Positions 23,614 to 31,892 of a DNA stretch of 37,806 nucleotides are shown one piece after another (the first letter of the stretch is position 1; every line of letters starts with the position of its first letter). Position numbers and translations under genes: made by a program. Below the pieces are notes generated by a model, which was not told the origin of the DNA, ran no database searches, and saw nothing but the letters and a program-made list of their open reading frames with translations. This DNA comes from Anaerolineae bacterium (GTDB taxonomy: Bacteria > Chloroflexota > Anaerolineae > JAAYZQ01): NCBI GenBank assembly GCA_016926595.1, contig JAFGOG010000254.1, positions 1 through 37,806 of the forward strand, given 5' to 3'.

Positions 23614-24897
23614 ATGCGGGTCGGTTTTCTTACTGGCTCTCTAGGTCAAATAGGCAGCGGTCAGATGATGGTCCTACCGCTAGCCCGTGCGCTGCGACAG
23701 TTGGGCTGTTCCACCTATGGTATTGAGTTGTCACGGCTTGGCCGGCATCAGGTGCGGGTGGATGAGATGGTCGTCATAAGCGAGCCACTGGCCTGGCACC
23801 TGGCTGCACGTCCTCTGGAGACCGCGAAAACTATTATGCGGCGGCGCACAGCCGGAGCCCAAGCTCACCAAGAGAGAAAACTGGACTGGTACGATCAGGC
23901 GGCAGGAAAGGCACTTGTACGTCTTGTAGAGCGACTCCAGCTCGACGTGCTCTATGCCTTCCATAACATCAACGCCGCCCAAGTGCTGCAGGGCTGGCCG
24001 CATCCATCGCGCATCCTGGCCGTCAACCTGATCGGCTTTGGCATCGATCCCTCGCGGGGAGGGGCAGTGGACACCTTTCCCCTCCAGGACTATCTTTTTG
24101 AGCACCCGCACTGGGATCTGCACATCGCGGCGACTCAGTTTGAGCTTGATCAGTACAGACAGGTTTATCAAAAGCTCGGTCTGGATGGCGAACGACTGTT
24201 GTATCTCCCCCATCCCTACAACGAGCTGCTCTTTCGACCTCAAGCCAACATGGCCAGGTACGCACACCCGGCATTAGGCGATGGGAGCAAAGTGTTATTG
24301 TACCCGGTCAACGTGTATCCGCGCAAGAACATCGAGATGGCTGTTGATGTGCTGGCCCTGGTGAACGAGCAGACCGATGCGCATCTGGTCGTGACCGGAC
24401 GCATTTGGGATCGCGACTATGTTAGACGACTTTATCAGCACGCCCAACAACAGGGAGTCAAAGACAGGGTGCATTTCCTGGGAGGAGTTGCCCTGCAAGA
24501 GATGGCCTCACTCTATAACCAGGCGGATCTGACCGTTTTCACATCGCATCAAGAGACGTTTGGCCACGGCATCGTCGAGTCTCTGGGATCGGGCACGCCG
24601 GTTGTCGGCCCAGGCTGGATCATTCCTTGCCGCGAGATCCTGGACCAATCGCCTGGAGGGTGGTCATCATCTAAGGACGCTCAAGTGTTTGCCTCTCTAG
24701 TCATTCGTGTTCTCCAGTCTCCACCGGATTCCTCTCAGATCGCGCAGGCTGCCTGCATACGTTATGGGAGTTCATCCGTAGCTGAGAGGTTCCTGTCGCG
24801 CCTGACAGGAATAAGCAAAGAGAAAAGTCAGTATTCAAGGACTGTAAGGACCACCGACTGGAAGGCCCTGTATTGTGACGCTGGAGACCTGTTATGA
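23614..24897 (+). CDS. Glycosyltransferase family 4 (GT-B)
   Basis: ATG 23614 (AGAAGGAGTG upstream) gives 427 residues. The N-terminus MRVGFLTGSLGQIGSGQMM has the acceptor-domain glycine loop. YLPHPYNELLF is the inter-domain linker, YPVNVYPRKNIEMAVDVL begins the donor domain, and QETFGHGIVESLGSGTPVVG contains E-x7-E (ETFGHGIVE). The gene overlaps the next by 4 bp (ATGA), a sign of translational coupling with a secreted calcium-loop protein. Substrates cannot be read. Confidence 0.9.
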   Translation: MRVGFLTGSLGQIGSGQMMVLPLARALRQLGCSTYGIELSRLGRHQVRVDEMVVISEPLAWHLAARPLETAKTIMRRRTAGAQAHQERKLDWYDQAAGKALVRLVERLQLDVLYAFHNINAAQVLQGWPHPSRILAVNLIGFGIDPSRGGAVDTFPLQDYLFEHPHWDLHIAATQFELDQYRQVYQKLGLDGERLLYLPHPYNELLFRPQANMARYAHPALGDGSKVLLYPVNVYPRKNIEMAVDVLALVNEQTDAHLVVTGRIWDRDYVRRLYQHAQQQGVKDRVHFLGGVALQEMASLYNQADLTVFTSHQETFGHGIVESLGSGTPVVGPGWIIPCREILDQSPGGWSSSKDAQVFASLVIRVLQSPPDSSQIAQAACIRYGSSSVAERFLSRLTGISKEKSQYSRTVRTTDWKALYCDAGDLL

Positions 24898-27431
24898 AAC
24901 ATCGGAAACCGATACTGTCCATACGGATGTGGTGCCTGGTCACCATCATAACAAGCTCAAGTCTACTTGTTGTGGCCAGACCCACCCTGGCCCAAGAGCA
25001 GGACGATACGCTTCGGGTTTTCTCCCTGGATCAACAGGACCTGGATGGAGATGGGAGGCCAGATTTGGCAATCATTGACTGCTCCTTTATCACGGAGCGG
25101 GATCGGGTATGGGTGTACGATCGCGGTGGGGATATGAAGATGTCCGCTCAGTGGCATGAGGCAACCGACTTTGAAAACGATCTGTGGGTTTTTGATGCCG
25201 CTGCCGATGGGCGACCCGAGCTGGTGATCGACTTTCACCACGGTCCGGAGGGGCTGATCGCCGATCTGTGGGACGACCAAAACGGGGATGGACAGGTTTC
25301 GTACCTGGCCTGGCCGAGTTTACAAGTTGTGGAATCCAAATGGCCCACAGTCAAGGTAGTGGCTCCCGAAGGATGGTGGATCCGTAAAGAGAAGATTAAT
25401 TTCAACCTGGATGTACAAGTTGACGGCTGGGTATTCGCAGCATTCGCTGCTCACCTATACCTGGATCGCCTTACACATGATGGTCACATTGATTTCGAGA
25501 TACAAGTAAGGGACACCGACCAGGACGGAAGACCTGACTACCAGATTACCCAAGTAACACCACTGGTGCCTGAAAGCTGGGGAATCCATCGCACCCAGAT
25601 TATGGCGAATCCGTACGACGATGAACTGCCCATTACCAACTCGGTCTTTTGGCCTCTCTTGGGATCGATGTTTGGCCCATTAGGGTATTCCCGAGGAGAA
25701 ACCCAACCAACGATCGCTCTTGTCTATGCAGAGGAGCACCCCTATGGCATTGTGAAACCTTACGATCAGAGCTTTCCTCCCCTTCAAGTTTCCTGGCCGG
25801 ATGCCAAGATCGGGTACGTCGGCGAATTTGTCGCCTCCCGAGGCAATGATCACAACTGGTTCATCTATTCGATCAATCGCCTGGATGCTCAAGCAACCGT
25901 AGAAGCCAACTTTGAGGCTCCTTTTGCCTTTTACGATCTGGCTCAGGACCAGGACCGCCATCCGGAGCTCCAGATACGGGTTGTGCACCACCCGGCATTC
26001 GATCCCTATATGGACAATATCGTCAAGTCGCCATTACCATTCCCATTTCAGAACATTCGCTACTCTTGGGACCAGGATAACGATACCACTTGGGACTATA
26101 AGATCGATACCATCGGACACTACCTGGCAAAAGACGATATCCACATTTCAGATCTGGCGTTTTTGTCGTTCAGTCCTGAACGTCTACCCGAGTGGGTGGT
26201 CACCAGCCGTTGGGATGCCGTCACTTTTGTCGCGGCCGAGACACCTTACTGGACGACTGAAGGCATTTACACCTGGCCAGCCAGTGACATTCGTGACTAC
26301 TATCTGTCTGCAGACAACAGTGTGCTCAGTGAAGCTTGTGGGGATATTGAACAAGGATTCAGAGGAGAGTATCGTATAAAAGAGGATGAGCAACCCTGGC
26401 TTTACTTTTCCGCTATCGATTACAGGCTGCACCTCCTGTTTGCCAAAGCCGGCGTCTGGAACGTCGATGGCCAGACCGAGATTCGCTATGACAATCTGGA
26501 TGGCGACGCCCACATCGATGAGTGGCTGATGCTCAAGGATGGCAAGCCAATTCGACAGATCAACTGGGCCGCAGGTCATCTGGTCTATGCAAAGGACGAC
26601 CAGATATCTCTGCGGCCGTTTCAGTCCGCATTGTCTCTGTTTGAGACTCTGCCCCCAAAGAACCATGGCGAGTGGCTCACATTGGGCCAACGACTGAGAT
26701 CCTATGAACCTCAATTCTCTGCTCAGGATTTTGATGCCATGCTGGCTCAATCTGGCGAGGTGACCTGGCGTGTAGAGAATGCCCAGATGAGTGATTTCAG
26801 GCCAGGCGATGGCGGATATCGCTTTGCACTTGAACTTGAGCCCGGCTTTCGCGTCAACGGCTCCGGTGGACCTGACTTGGGCAGCCTACATCCTGGCACA
26901 TACATAGTAGATTACGACGGAGCTTTTGACATTCGTCCCTTTGACCCCGCTCGACCGGAAATAGTGGCAGGCTCGTTCCGTCTCAGCCAGGTCGATCCCA
27001 TCGCATTTGAACCCACCTGGATCGAGGCAACGCTGTTCAACGCCGGGCTGGGTGACCTGCCCCACCTGTGGGTGCAGGCCTATGCCGAAACGCCCGGGTC
27101 CGCGCCGGAGTTCATCGCCGAGACCGAGGTCCGCCTGCTGGCCGAACGCGCCGAACCGGTGCGCCTGCCCTGGACGCCGCCGGCCCAAGGAGACTATGCG
27201 ATCCACCTTGTCTGGGGTCAGGATCGCGAGGCCTTGCCCGCCTCGGCCCTGGGCAGGGAGGTGCTGCGGGTGGGCATGGCCGCGCCGCAGCCGCTTGAAC
27301 CCGGCGCCATCTGGCGACTGAGCAACACCAGCAGCCCGGCCGCGCTGGTCGTATTCCTGGCCGCCCTGGGGCTGGGTGCCGCTTTGCTCGTCCTGGGCAG
27401 CCTGCGGGGCATAGAAAGGTACAGCCCATGA
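24894..27431 (+). CDS. Secreted, membrane-anchored protein with many Asp-rich (DxDxDG-type) loops
   Basis: The 845-residue protein has an N-terminal signal peptide (hydrophobic core about 12-28, likely cut after ARPTLA near 33), and one C-terminal membrane helix (about 815-838) with a short RGIERYSP tail, so the body should lie outside. Seven or so Asp-rich loops resemble EF-hand/dockerin or FG-GAP-like calcium-binding turns: DLDGDGRPD (49-57), DAAADGRPE (101-109), DQNGDGQVS (128-136), DTDQDGRPD (207-215), DQDRHPE (352-358), DQDNDTTWD (393-401) and DNLDGDAHID (533-542). The body is rich in aromatic and Trp-Pro pairs. I do not recognise a catalytic domain. It lies between a GT4 and a GT-C-like gene with ATGA overlaps on both sides. 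It may bind calcium and glycan at the surface. Confidence 0.85.
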   Translation: MKHRKPILSIRMWCLVTIITSSSLLVVARPTLAQEQDDTLRVFSLDQQDLDGDGRPDLAIIDCSFITERDRVWVYDRGGDMKMSAQWHEATDFENDLWVFDAAADGRPELVIDFHHGPEGLIADLWDDQNGDGQVSYLAWPSLQVVESKWPTVKVVAPEGWWIRKEKINFNLDVQVDGWVFAAFAAHLYLDRLTHDGHIDFEIQVRDTDQDGRPDYQITQVTPLVPESWGIHRTQIMANPYDDELPITNSVFWPLLGSMFGPLGYSRGETQPTIALVYAEEHPYGIVKPYDQSFPPLQVSWPDAKIGYVGEFVASRGNDHNWFIYSINRLDAQATVEANFEAPFAFYDLAQDQDRHPELQIRVVHHPAFDPYMDNIVKSPLPFPFQNIRYSWDQDNDTTWDYKIDTIGHYLAKDDIHISDLAFLSFSPERLPEWVVTSRWDAVTFVAAETPYWTTEGIYTWPASDIRDYYLSADNSVLSEACGDIEQGFRGEYRIKEDEQPWLYFSAIDYRLHLLFAKAGVWNVDGQTEIRYDNLDGDAHIDEWLMLKDGKPIRQINWAAGHLVYAKDDQISLRPFQSALSLFETLPPKNHGEWLTLGQRLRSYEPQFSAQDFDAMLAQSGEVTWRVENAQMSDFRPGDGGYRFALELEPGFRVNGSGGPDLGSLHPGTYIVDYDGAFDIRPFDPARPEIVAGSFRLSQVDPIAFEPTWIEATLFNAGLGDLPHLWVQAYAETPGSAPEFIAETEVRLLAERAEPVRLPWTPPAQGDYAIHLVWGQDREALPASALGREVLRVGMAAPQPLEPGAIWRLSNTSSPAALVVFLAALGLGAALLVLGSLRGIERYSP

Positions 27432-29017
27432 ACCAAACCAGAGCAAGGCCGGGAAAGCCGGCCCGGTGGATCGAGATGCCAGCGCTGCTGCTGGCGCTCT
27501 ACGCCGCGCTGATCGGCGGCTACTTTGTGACCCGCTATGGCGCGCAGTGGACGGAGACGGATACGAGTACGCTGACCCGGGCTATCGCCGCCGTGCATGC
27601 CTATGGGACCATCGATCCTCCCGAAGGGTTGATCTATGCACATGGATTCGCTTACCCCGTCACCGCCACCACGCTGCTGGCAGCGACGGGGCTGTCGGTC
27701 CAGGCCCTGCAGGCCGTCCTATGGCCGATCCTGGGGGCCCTAGGGCTGGCAGTAAGCGCTTTTGCCTTCTACAGCCAGGTCACGCCGGACCGGCCAACGG
27801 CCCTGCTGGCCGGCCTGTTTTTGCTCTCTCAGCCCGACGTGCTGTTTGTCACCTTGCGCGGCTCGCACGAAAAGCTGAGTTGGCCGTTGATGATGGTCGC
27901 CCTGCTGCTGCTGTGCCGGAGCAGCGGCCGCTCGCTGCGGGCCACGGCGGTGCCGGTCGTCCTGTTTTACCTGGTCGTCTTTGCCATGATCGCCACCAAC
28001 GTCTTTTTCGCCTCCACCTTGATGGTCGCGGTCACCCTCAGCCTGGCCCTGGGCGCCCTGGTCATGCTCGCACTGCGCGGACGCGTGGGGGTTGCCGCCG
28101 GGCACGAACGGCTGGTCTATGTCAGCCTCTCGACCGGCCTGTTGGTCTTTATCTTTGTCTTTTATATCTATTGGCCAGCTCTGCACGATCTCCAGGTACT
28201 GCGCATAGTTGCCGACAAGCTCGCCGTGCTGCTGCTCGGATTTGAGGCCCAGGGGCAGCCTTATGAGTACATCACAACCGGCTGGACGAGCACCGGCGCC
28301 TACCTTGGTCTGACCGCCTTTACCTGGCTGCTTATCGGGGGCTCGTTCATCGCCTGGCTGGCACGCGGCCGGCAGATCCTGCGCCGGCAGGAGAGCTTCA
28401 ACCTGCGCGACAACCTCGACTGGCTGTTGTACGCCGGCTTTGCCGTCCAGGTGGCTCTCGCCATCGTCGTGGACCTGTCCGGGGCGCTTGCGGCAAACCT
28501 TCAGCTGCGCCTGTTTCCGGGGTTCACAGTGATGGCGGCTGTCCTGCTGGCCCGTGCGGTGCAGCGCATCATGATATCATCCCGTCTGCACGGCAAGCAA
28601 CGCCAGCTTGCCTATGCGCTGCTTGGATTGGCCTCGGCCTGGTTCGCGCTGGCGTCGGCCTTCAAGGCCACCAGTGAACCGCTGTTCAGCAACAAGTGGA
28701 CGTTCTACGCCCGTTCCGAGGACGCTGCAATGAGCTGGGTCGATCCGCACGTGTATGCCAACATCTGGACCGGGATCGACGGGCGGCTGCGCGAGCTGTT
28801 TCGCTTCAGATACGCGTACCAGTTCTCGCCCATCAACTGGTATGATGCCTACGCACTCAAGCCATGGGACACATACATCCTGATTGCGGAGCGCGAACGT
28901 CTACGTGGCATGCGCGTGGGCGTGGCCATGCCCCATGTACTGGATTGGAATCGGGTCTATGACAACGGGGACAACGCCCTGTATCACCGCCGTCCCCTTA
29001 CCCCATACCAGAGATGA
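27428..29017 (+). CDS. Multi-spanning membrane protein, GT-C-like (glycosyltransferase/polymerase candidate)
   Basis: The 529-residue protein has about 11 hydrophobic helices beginning near residue 18, with a first loop TETDTSTLTRAIAAVHAYG that has the acidic residue and position of the first outer loop of GT-C enzymes, and a large C-terminal soluble part (about 410-529, WVDPHVYANIWTGIDGRLRE). GT-C enzymes use polyprenyl-phosphate sugars outside the membrane; Wzy polymerases look similar. No single motif decides between them. The overlap with the previous gene (ATGA at 27428-27431) points to joint action with the calcium-loop protein. Confidence 0.75.
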   Translation: MNQTRARPGKPARWIEMPALLLALYAALIGGYFVTRYGAQWTETDTSTLTRAIAAVHAYGTIDPPEGLIYAHGFAYPVTATTLLAATGLSVQALQAVLWPILGALGLAVSAFAFYSQVTPDRPTALLAGLFLLSQPDVLFVTLRGSHEKLSWPLMMVALLLLCRSSGRSLRATAVPVVLFYLVVFAMIATNVFFASTLMVAVTLSLALGALVMLALRGRVGVAAGHERLVYVSLSTGLLVFIFVFYIYWPALHDLQVLRIVADKLAVLLLGFEAQGQPYEYITTGWTSTGAYLGLTAFTWLLIGGSFIAWLARGRQILRRQESFNLRDNLDWLLYAGFAVQVALAIVVDLSGALAANLQLRLFPGFTVMAAVLLARAVQRIMISSRLHGKQRQLAYALLGLASAWFALASAFKATSEPLFSNKWTFYARSEDAAMSWVDPHVYANIWTGIDGRLRELFRFRYAYQFSPINWYDAYALKPWDTYILIAERERLRGMRVGVAMPHVLDWNRVYDNGDNALYHRRPLTPYQR

Positions 29018-29039
29018 CACCGGCAGCGAGGAGACTTTC

Positions 29040-29810
29040 GTGCGGTATTTTGTCAGGCCTTTGGAAAGCGTATATCTGGATCCAAAGGCGAACTACTATC
29101 GAGAATACAAGACCTATACGGCATATAACTACCTGCGACCGGGTATTTCCTCATATCTCAAAACGCGGCATTTTGACGCTGCTTTGACCCTGACCCAAGG
29201 TTACTTTCATGGCTGCAATGTCATAGACTTTGGTTGTGCAGACGGTGTGTTTATTCCCTCATTGTCCAGGTACTTCAATCGCGTTATGGCCGTTGACAGG
29301 AATCGGGGTTGGCTGGATATAGCACGGGAGCTGGTGGCGGCTTTGGGGCTCGACAATGTCGAACTGGTCTGCAATGACAATCTGACGGTTCAAGAGCTAG
29401 GGTCACGACTGACCGAGCCCTATCACGTTCTGTTTCTGTTGGAAACCTTGGAACACATTGGCGTTAGTGGGGAACTGTACCCGTCCAAGATCCGCTTTCT
29501 GCAGGAGGTTGCCAGACTCGTCGATCATGATGGCCTACTCGTGGTCTCGGTGCCCAAGATGGTAGGCCCGATGTTTCTGCTGCAACGCATCGGATTAAGG
29601 CTTCTCGGTTCTTATATGGAGCCAATCTCGTTGCGGGATTTTATTCTGGCAGCATTTCTGTACCGAACTGAGGAACTCGAAAGACGGTGGAATGGCGGTC
29701 ATCTGGGCTTTAACCACAGAAAGCTGGAGGCCTGTCTGGGACAGGATTTCAGGGTCGTGGCCAGGAAAAGTTTGATGTTTCAGATAGTATATGTCTTGAC
29801 GCGAAAGTGA
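29040..29810 (+). CDS. Class I SAM-dependent methyltransferase
   Basis: GTG 29040 is chosen because GCGAGGAGACTTTC lies right upstream; the in-frame extension to 28884 sits inside the preceding gene. The protein has 256 residues. Motif I is VIDFGCADGVFIPSL, then VMAVDRNRGWLDIAREL, and FLLETLEHIG in the position of motif II, followed by VARLVDHDGLLVVSVP. Pre-core aromatic residues (AYNYLRPGISSYLKT) are typical of small glycan-locus methyltransferases. The start follows the GT-C-like stop by 22 bp. Product and substrate are unknown. Confidence 0.9.
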   Translation: MRYFVRPLESVYLDPKANYYREYKTYTAYNYLRPGISSYLKTRHFDAALTLTQGYFHGCNVIDFGCADGVFIPSLSRYFNRVMAVDRNRGWLDIARELVAALGLDNVELVCNDNLTVQELGSRLTEPYHVLFLLETLEHIGVSGELYPSKIRFLQEVARLVDHDGLLVVSVPKMVGPMFLLQRIGLRLLGSYMEPISLRDFILAAFLYRTEELERRWNGGHLGFNHRKLEACLGQDFRVVARKSLMFQIVYVLTRK

Positions 29811-29821
29811 GATTTCGGCGT

Positions 29822-30964
29822 ATGACTCGTGTACGTGTAGGTTTGATCGTCTATGGCCTCGACCGGCCGTTGAGCGGGATCAGCCGCTATACGGTGGAGC
29901 TGGCCCGGGCGATGGCAGCTTTGGAAGCGCCGCCAGAACTCGTCCTGTTGGCCGCCGGTGAGATCGGCCCCCTGGCCGGGCTGGCCGGCGCCGGGCGCGT
30001 GCGCCTGCCCGGCTGCCGCCTGCTGCCCGGCCTGCTGACGCTGGGCAACCTGATCTTGCCGCGGCTGGCTGCGGAACTGGGGCTGGACGTCCTCCACGAC
30101 CCAACCGGGGTCACCCCGTTTCTGCTTGGCGCGGGCCGGGCCAGGGCCGTGGTCACCGTGCACGACGTCTTTGCCTGGAGCTATCCGGGTACCAGCACGC
30201 TGCTGGATACATTGATCTACCGTCATTGGCTACCGCGGGTGCTGCCATGGGTCGATGCCGTGATCACCGACAGCCAGGCCTCGCGCGCGGACATCATCCG
30301 CTATCTGCGGGTCGAGGCGTCCAGGATCCACGTCGTGCCCCTGGCGGCGAGCGGCTCGTACAGACCCGCATCCCGGGCCGAGATCGAGGCGGTGCGCGCC
30401 CGGCACAACCTGCCGGAGCGTTATGTTCTGTTCGGGGGCGGTTTTCAGAAGCGCAAGAATCTGACCACGGCGCTGCATGCTTATGCTCAACTGCACCAAA
30501 TGGGAGAGCGTCGGCCGCTGGTTGTCGTGGGCGGCGCAAACTGGAAGCAGTCCAGGATGCCAGAGACGCTCGACAGGCTCGGGATAGACCATTACGTCGT
30601 TTTTGCGGGCTATGTTCACGACGCCGATCTGCCCGCGGTATACAGCGGCGCCGACCTGTTCCTCTTTCCCTCGCTCTACGAGGGCTTTGGCCTGCCGCCG
30701 CTGGAGGCGATGGCCTGCGGCACGCCGGTGGTCTGTTCAAACGCCGCCTCGCTGCCCGAGGTCGTCGGCGACGCCGCACTGCTGGTCGACCCGCGCGACG
30801 TCGAGGGGCTGACGCAGGCCATGCTCCGCGTCTTGACGGACGCGGGTCTGCGACAGGCACTGCGGGAATCGGGGCTGCGGCGGGCGGGGCAGTTTTCGTG
30901 GGAACGGACAGCCCGGGAAACGGTCGACGTGTACCAAGAGGTGTGGGGCCATGCGCATTCGTAA
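29822..30964 (+). CDS. Glycosyltransferase family 4 (GT-B)
   Basis: ATG 29822 gives 380 residues (a GTG at 29807 overlapping the previous stop is possible; neither has a strong ribosome-binding site). VRVGLIVYGLDRPLSGISRYTVELA is the glycine-rich acceptor loop region, VLHDPTGVTPFL the N-domain block, VVTVHDVFAW and ITDSQASRADI typical of WbaZ-like mannosyltransferases. VLFGGGFQKRKNL begins the donor domain and [20 protein letters not shown] carries E-x7-E. It is a close relative of the GT4 at 17897. The next gene starts 14 bp before its stop. Confidence 0.94.
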   Translation: MTRVRVGLIVYGLDRPLSGISRYTVELARAMAALEAPPELVLLAAGEIGPLAGLAGAGRVRLPGCRLLPGLLTLGNLILPRLAAELGLDVLHDPTGVTPFLLGAGRARAVVTVHDVFAWSYPGTSTLLDTLIYRHWLPRVLPWVDAVITDSQASRADIIRYLRVEASRIHVVPLAASGSYRPASRAEIEAVRARHNLPERYVLFGGGFQKRKNLTTALHAYAQLHQMGERRPLVVVGGANWKQSRMPETLDRLGIDHYVVFAGYVHDADLPAVYSGADLFLFPSLYEGFGLPPLEAMACGTPVVCSNAASLPEVVGDAALLVDPRDVEGLTQAMLRVLTDAGLRQALRESGLRRAGQFSWERTARETVDVYQEVWGHAHS

Positions 30965-31892
30965 CGAATTCCTACCCATCGCCCTTTTCGGCCTGGCCCT
31001 GGTGGGGCTGATCGCCGCCGGGGAGGCCGGGATTTTGCCCGCCGCCCTGGCCTGGTTGCGCGTCGCCCTGGGGCTGGCCTATGTGCTGTTTGTGCCCGGC
31101 TATGCGCTGCAGGCGGCGCTCTTTGGCCGCGCGGACGACCTGGACGGGCCGGAACGGCTGGCCCTGTCCTTTGGCCTGTCCGTCGCCGTGGTCCCGCCGC
31201 TGGCCCTGATCCTCGACGCACTGCCGTGGGGCATCCGGCTGTGGCCGATCGTCGTCGCCGATGCGCTGGTCATCGCCGTCTGTTCAACCGTCGCCTGGGC
31301 GCGGCGCACGCGGCTGCCGGAGGCGGAGCGCTTTGAGCCGGCGCTCGCGCTCGACCTGCGCGGCTGGTGGGCGGCCCAGGACCGGGCCAACCGGCTGCTC
31401 TACGCCGGTCTAGCCATGGCCTTTGCCGTCGCCGCCATCTCTGCGGCGGCATTGCTGCTCCTGCCCAGGCCGGGCGACCGCTTTACCGAGTTCTACATCC
31501 TCGGCCCGGAGGGGCTGGCCGAGGGTTTCCCGCGCCGGGCGGCCGCCGGGCAGCCGCTGACGGTCACCGTGGGCATCGCCAACCACGAGGGCGAGCCGGC
31601 CTGGTACCGGGTGGACGTGGTGAACAATGGGCAAGCCATCGGCGGCAGCGAGCCCGTGCTGCTCGAAGAACAAGCGGTGGACGAGCGCGTGATCACCTTT
31701 GTGCCGGTCGCGGTGGGCGAAGACGTGCAGATCGAGTTTCTGCTCTACCGGGGCGGCGTGCCGGAGCCCTACCGCTCGCTGCGCCTGTGGATCGAGGTAA
31801 CCGAGCCGGTGTCGATGGGGACACAGAGGACGGGAACACAGAGAATCACTGAGACAAGACAGAGAGACACGGAGAGAAGCTTATGGCTTTGA
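30951..31892 (+). CDS. DUF1616 family membrane protein
   Basis: The 313-residue protein has about five hydrophobic segments in the first 170 residues, with the DUF1616 block LRVALGLAYVLFVPGYALQAAL, then GPERLALSFGLSVAVVPPLALILD. After a helix at about 150-168 it has an extracytoplasmic beta-rich domain (FYILGPEGLAEGFP, GQPLTVTVGIANHEGEP, WYRVDVVNNGQ) like an Ig-type fold. The function of DUF1616 is not known; I recall it beside surface-glycan genes in archaea and Chloroflexota. The last 25 or so residues (TQRTGTQRITETRQRDTERS) are translated from an ACACAGAG-type repeat, probably not a functional tail. It overlaps the GT4 gene before and the CPBP gene after it. Confidence 0.85.
   Translation: MRIRNEFLPIALFGLALVGLIAAGEAGILPAALAWLRVALGLAYVLFVPGYALQAALFGRADDLDGPERLALSFGLSVAVVPPLALILDALPWGIRLWPIVVADALVIAVCSTVAWARRTRLPEAERFEPALALDLRGWWAAQDRANRLLYAGLAMAFAVAAISAAALLLLPRPGDRFTEFYILGPEGLAEGFPRRAAAGQPLTVTVGIANHEGEPAWYRVDVVNNGQAIGGSEPVLLEEQAVDERVITFVPVAVGEDVQIEFLLYRGGVPEPYRSLRLWIEVTEPVSMGTQRTGTQRITETRQRDTERSLWL
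31818..31877. repeat. ACACAGAG-type purine-rich dispersed repeat, copy 1
   Basis: The sequence carries ACACAGAGGACGGGAACACA, then GAGAATCACTGAGACAAGAC and AGAGAGACACGGAGAGAAG. The ACACAGAG word recurs at 33088-33130 and 35664-35747. It codes the C-terminal tail of the DUF1616 protein and supplies GGAGAG upstream of the next start at 31883. Confidence 0.7.
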
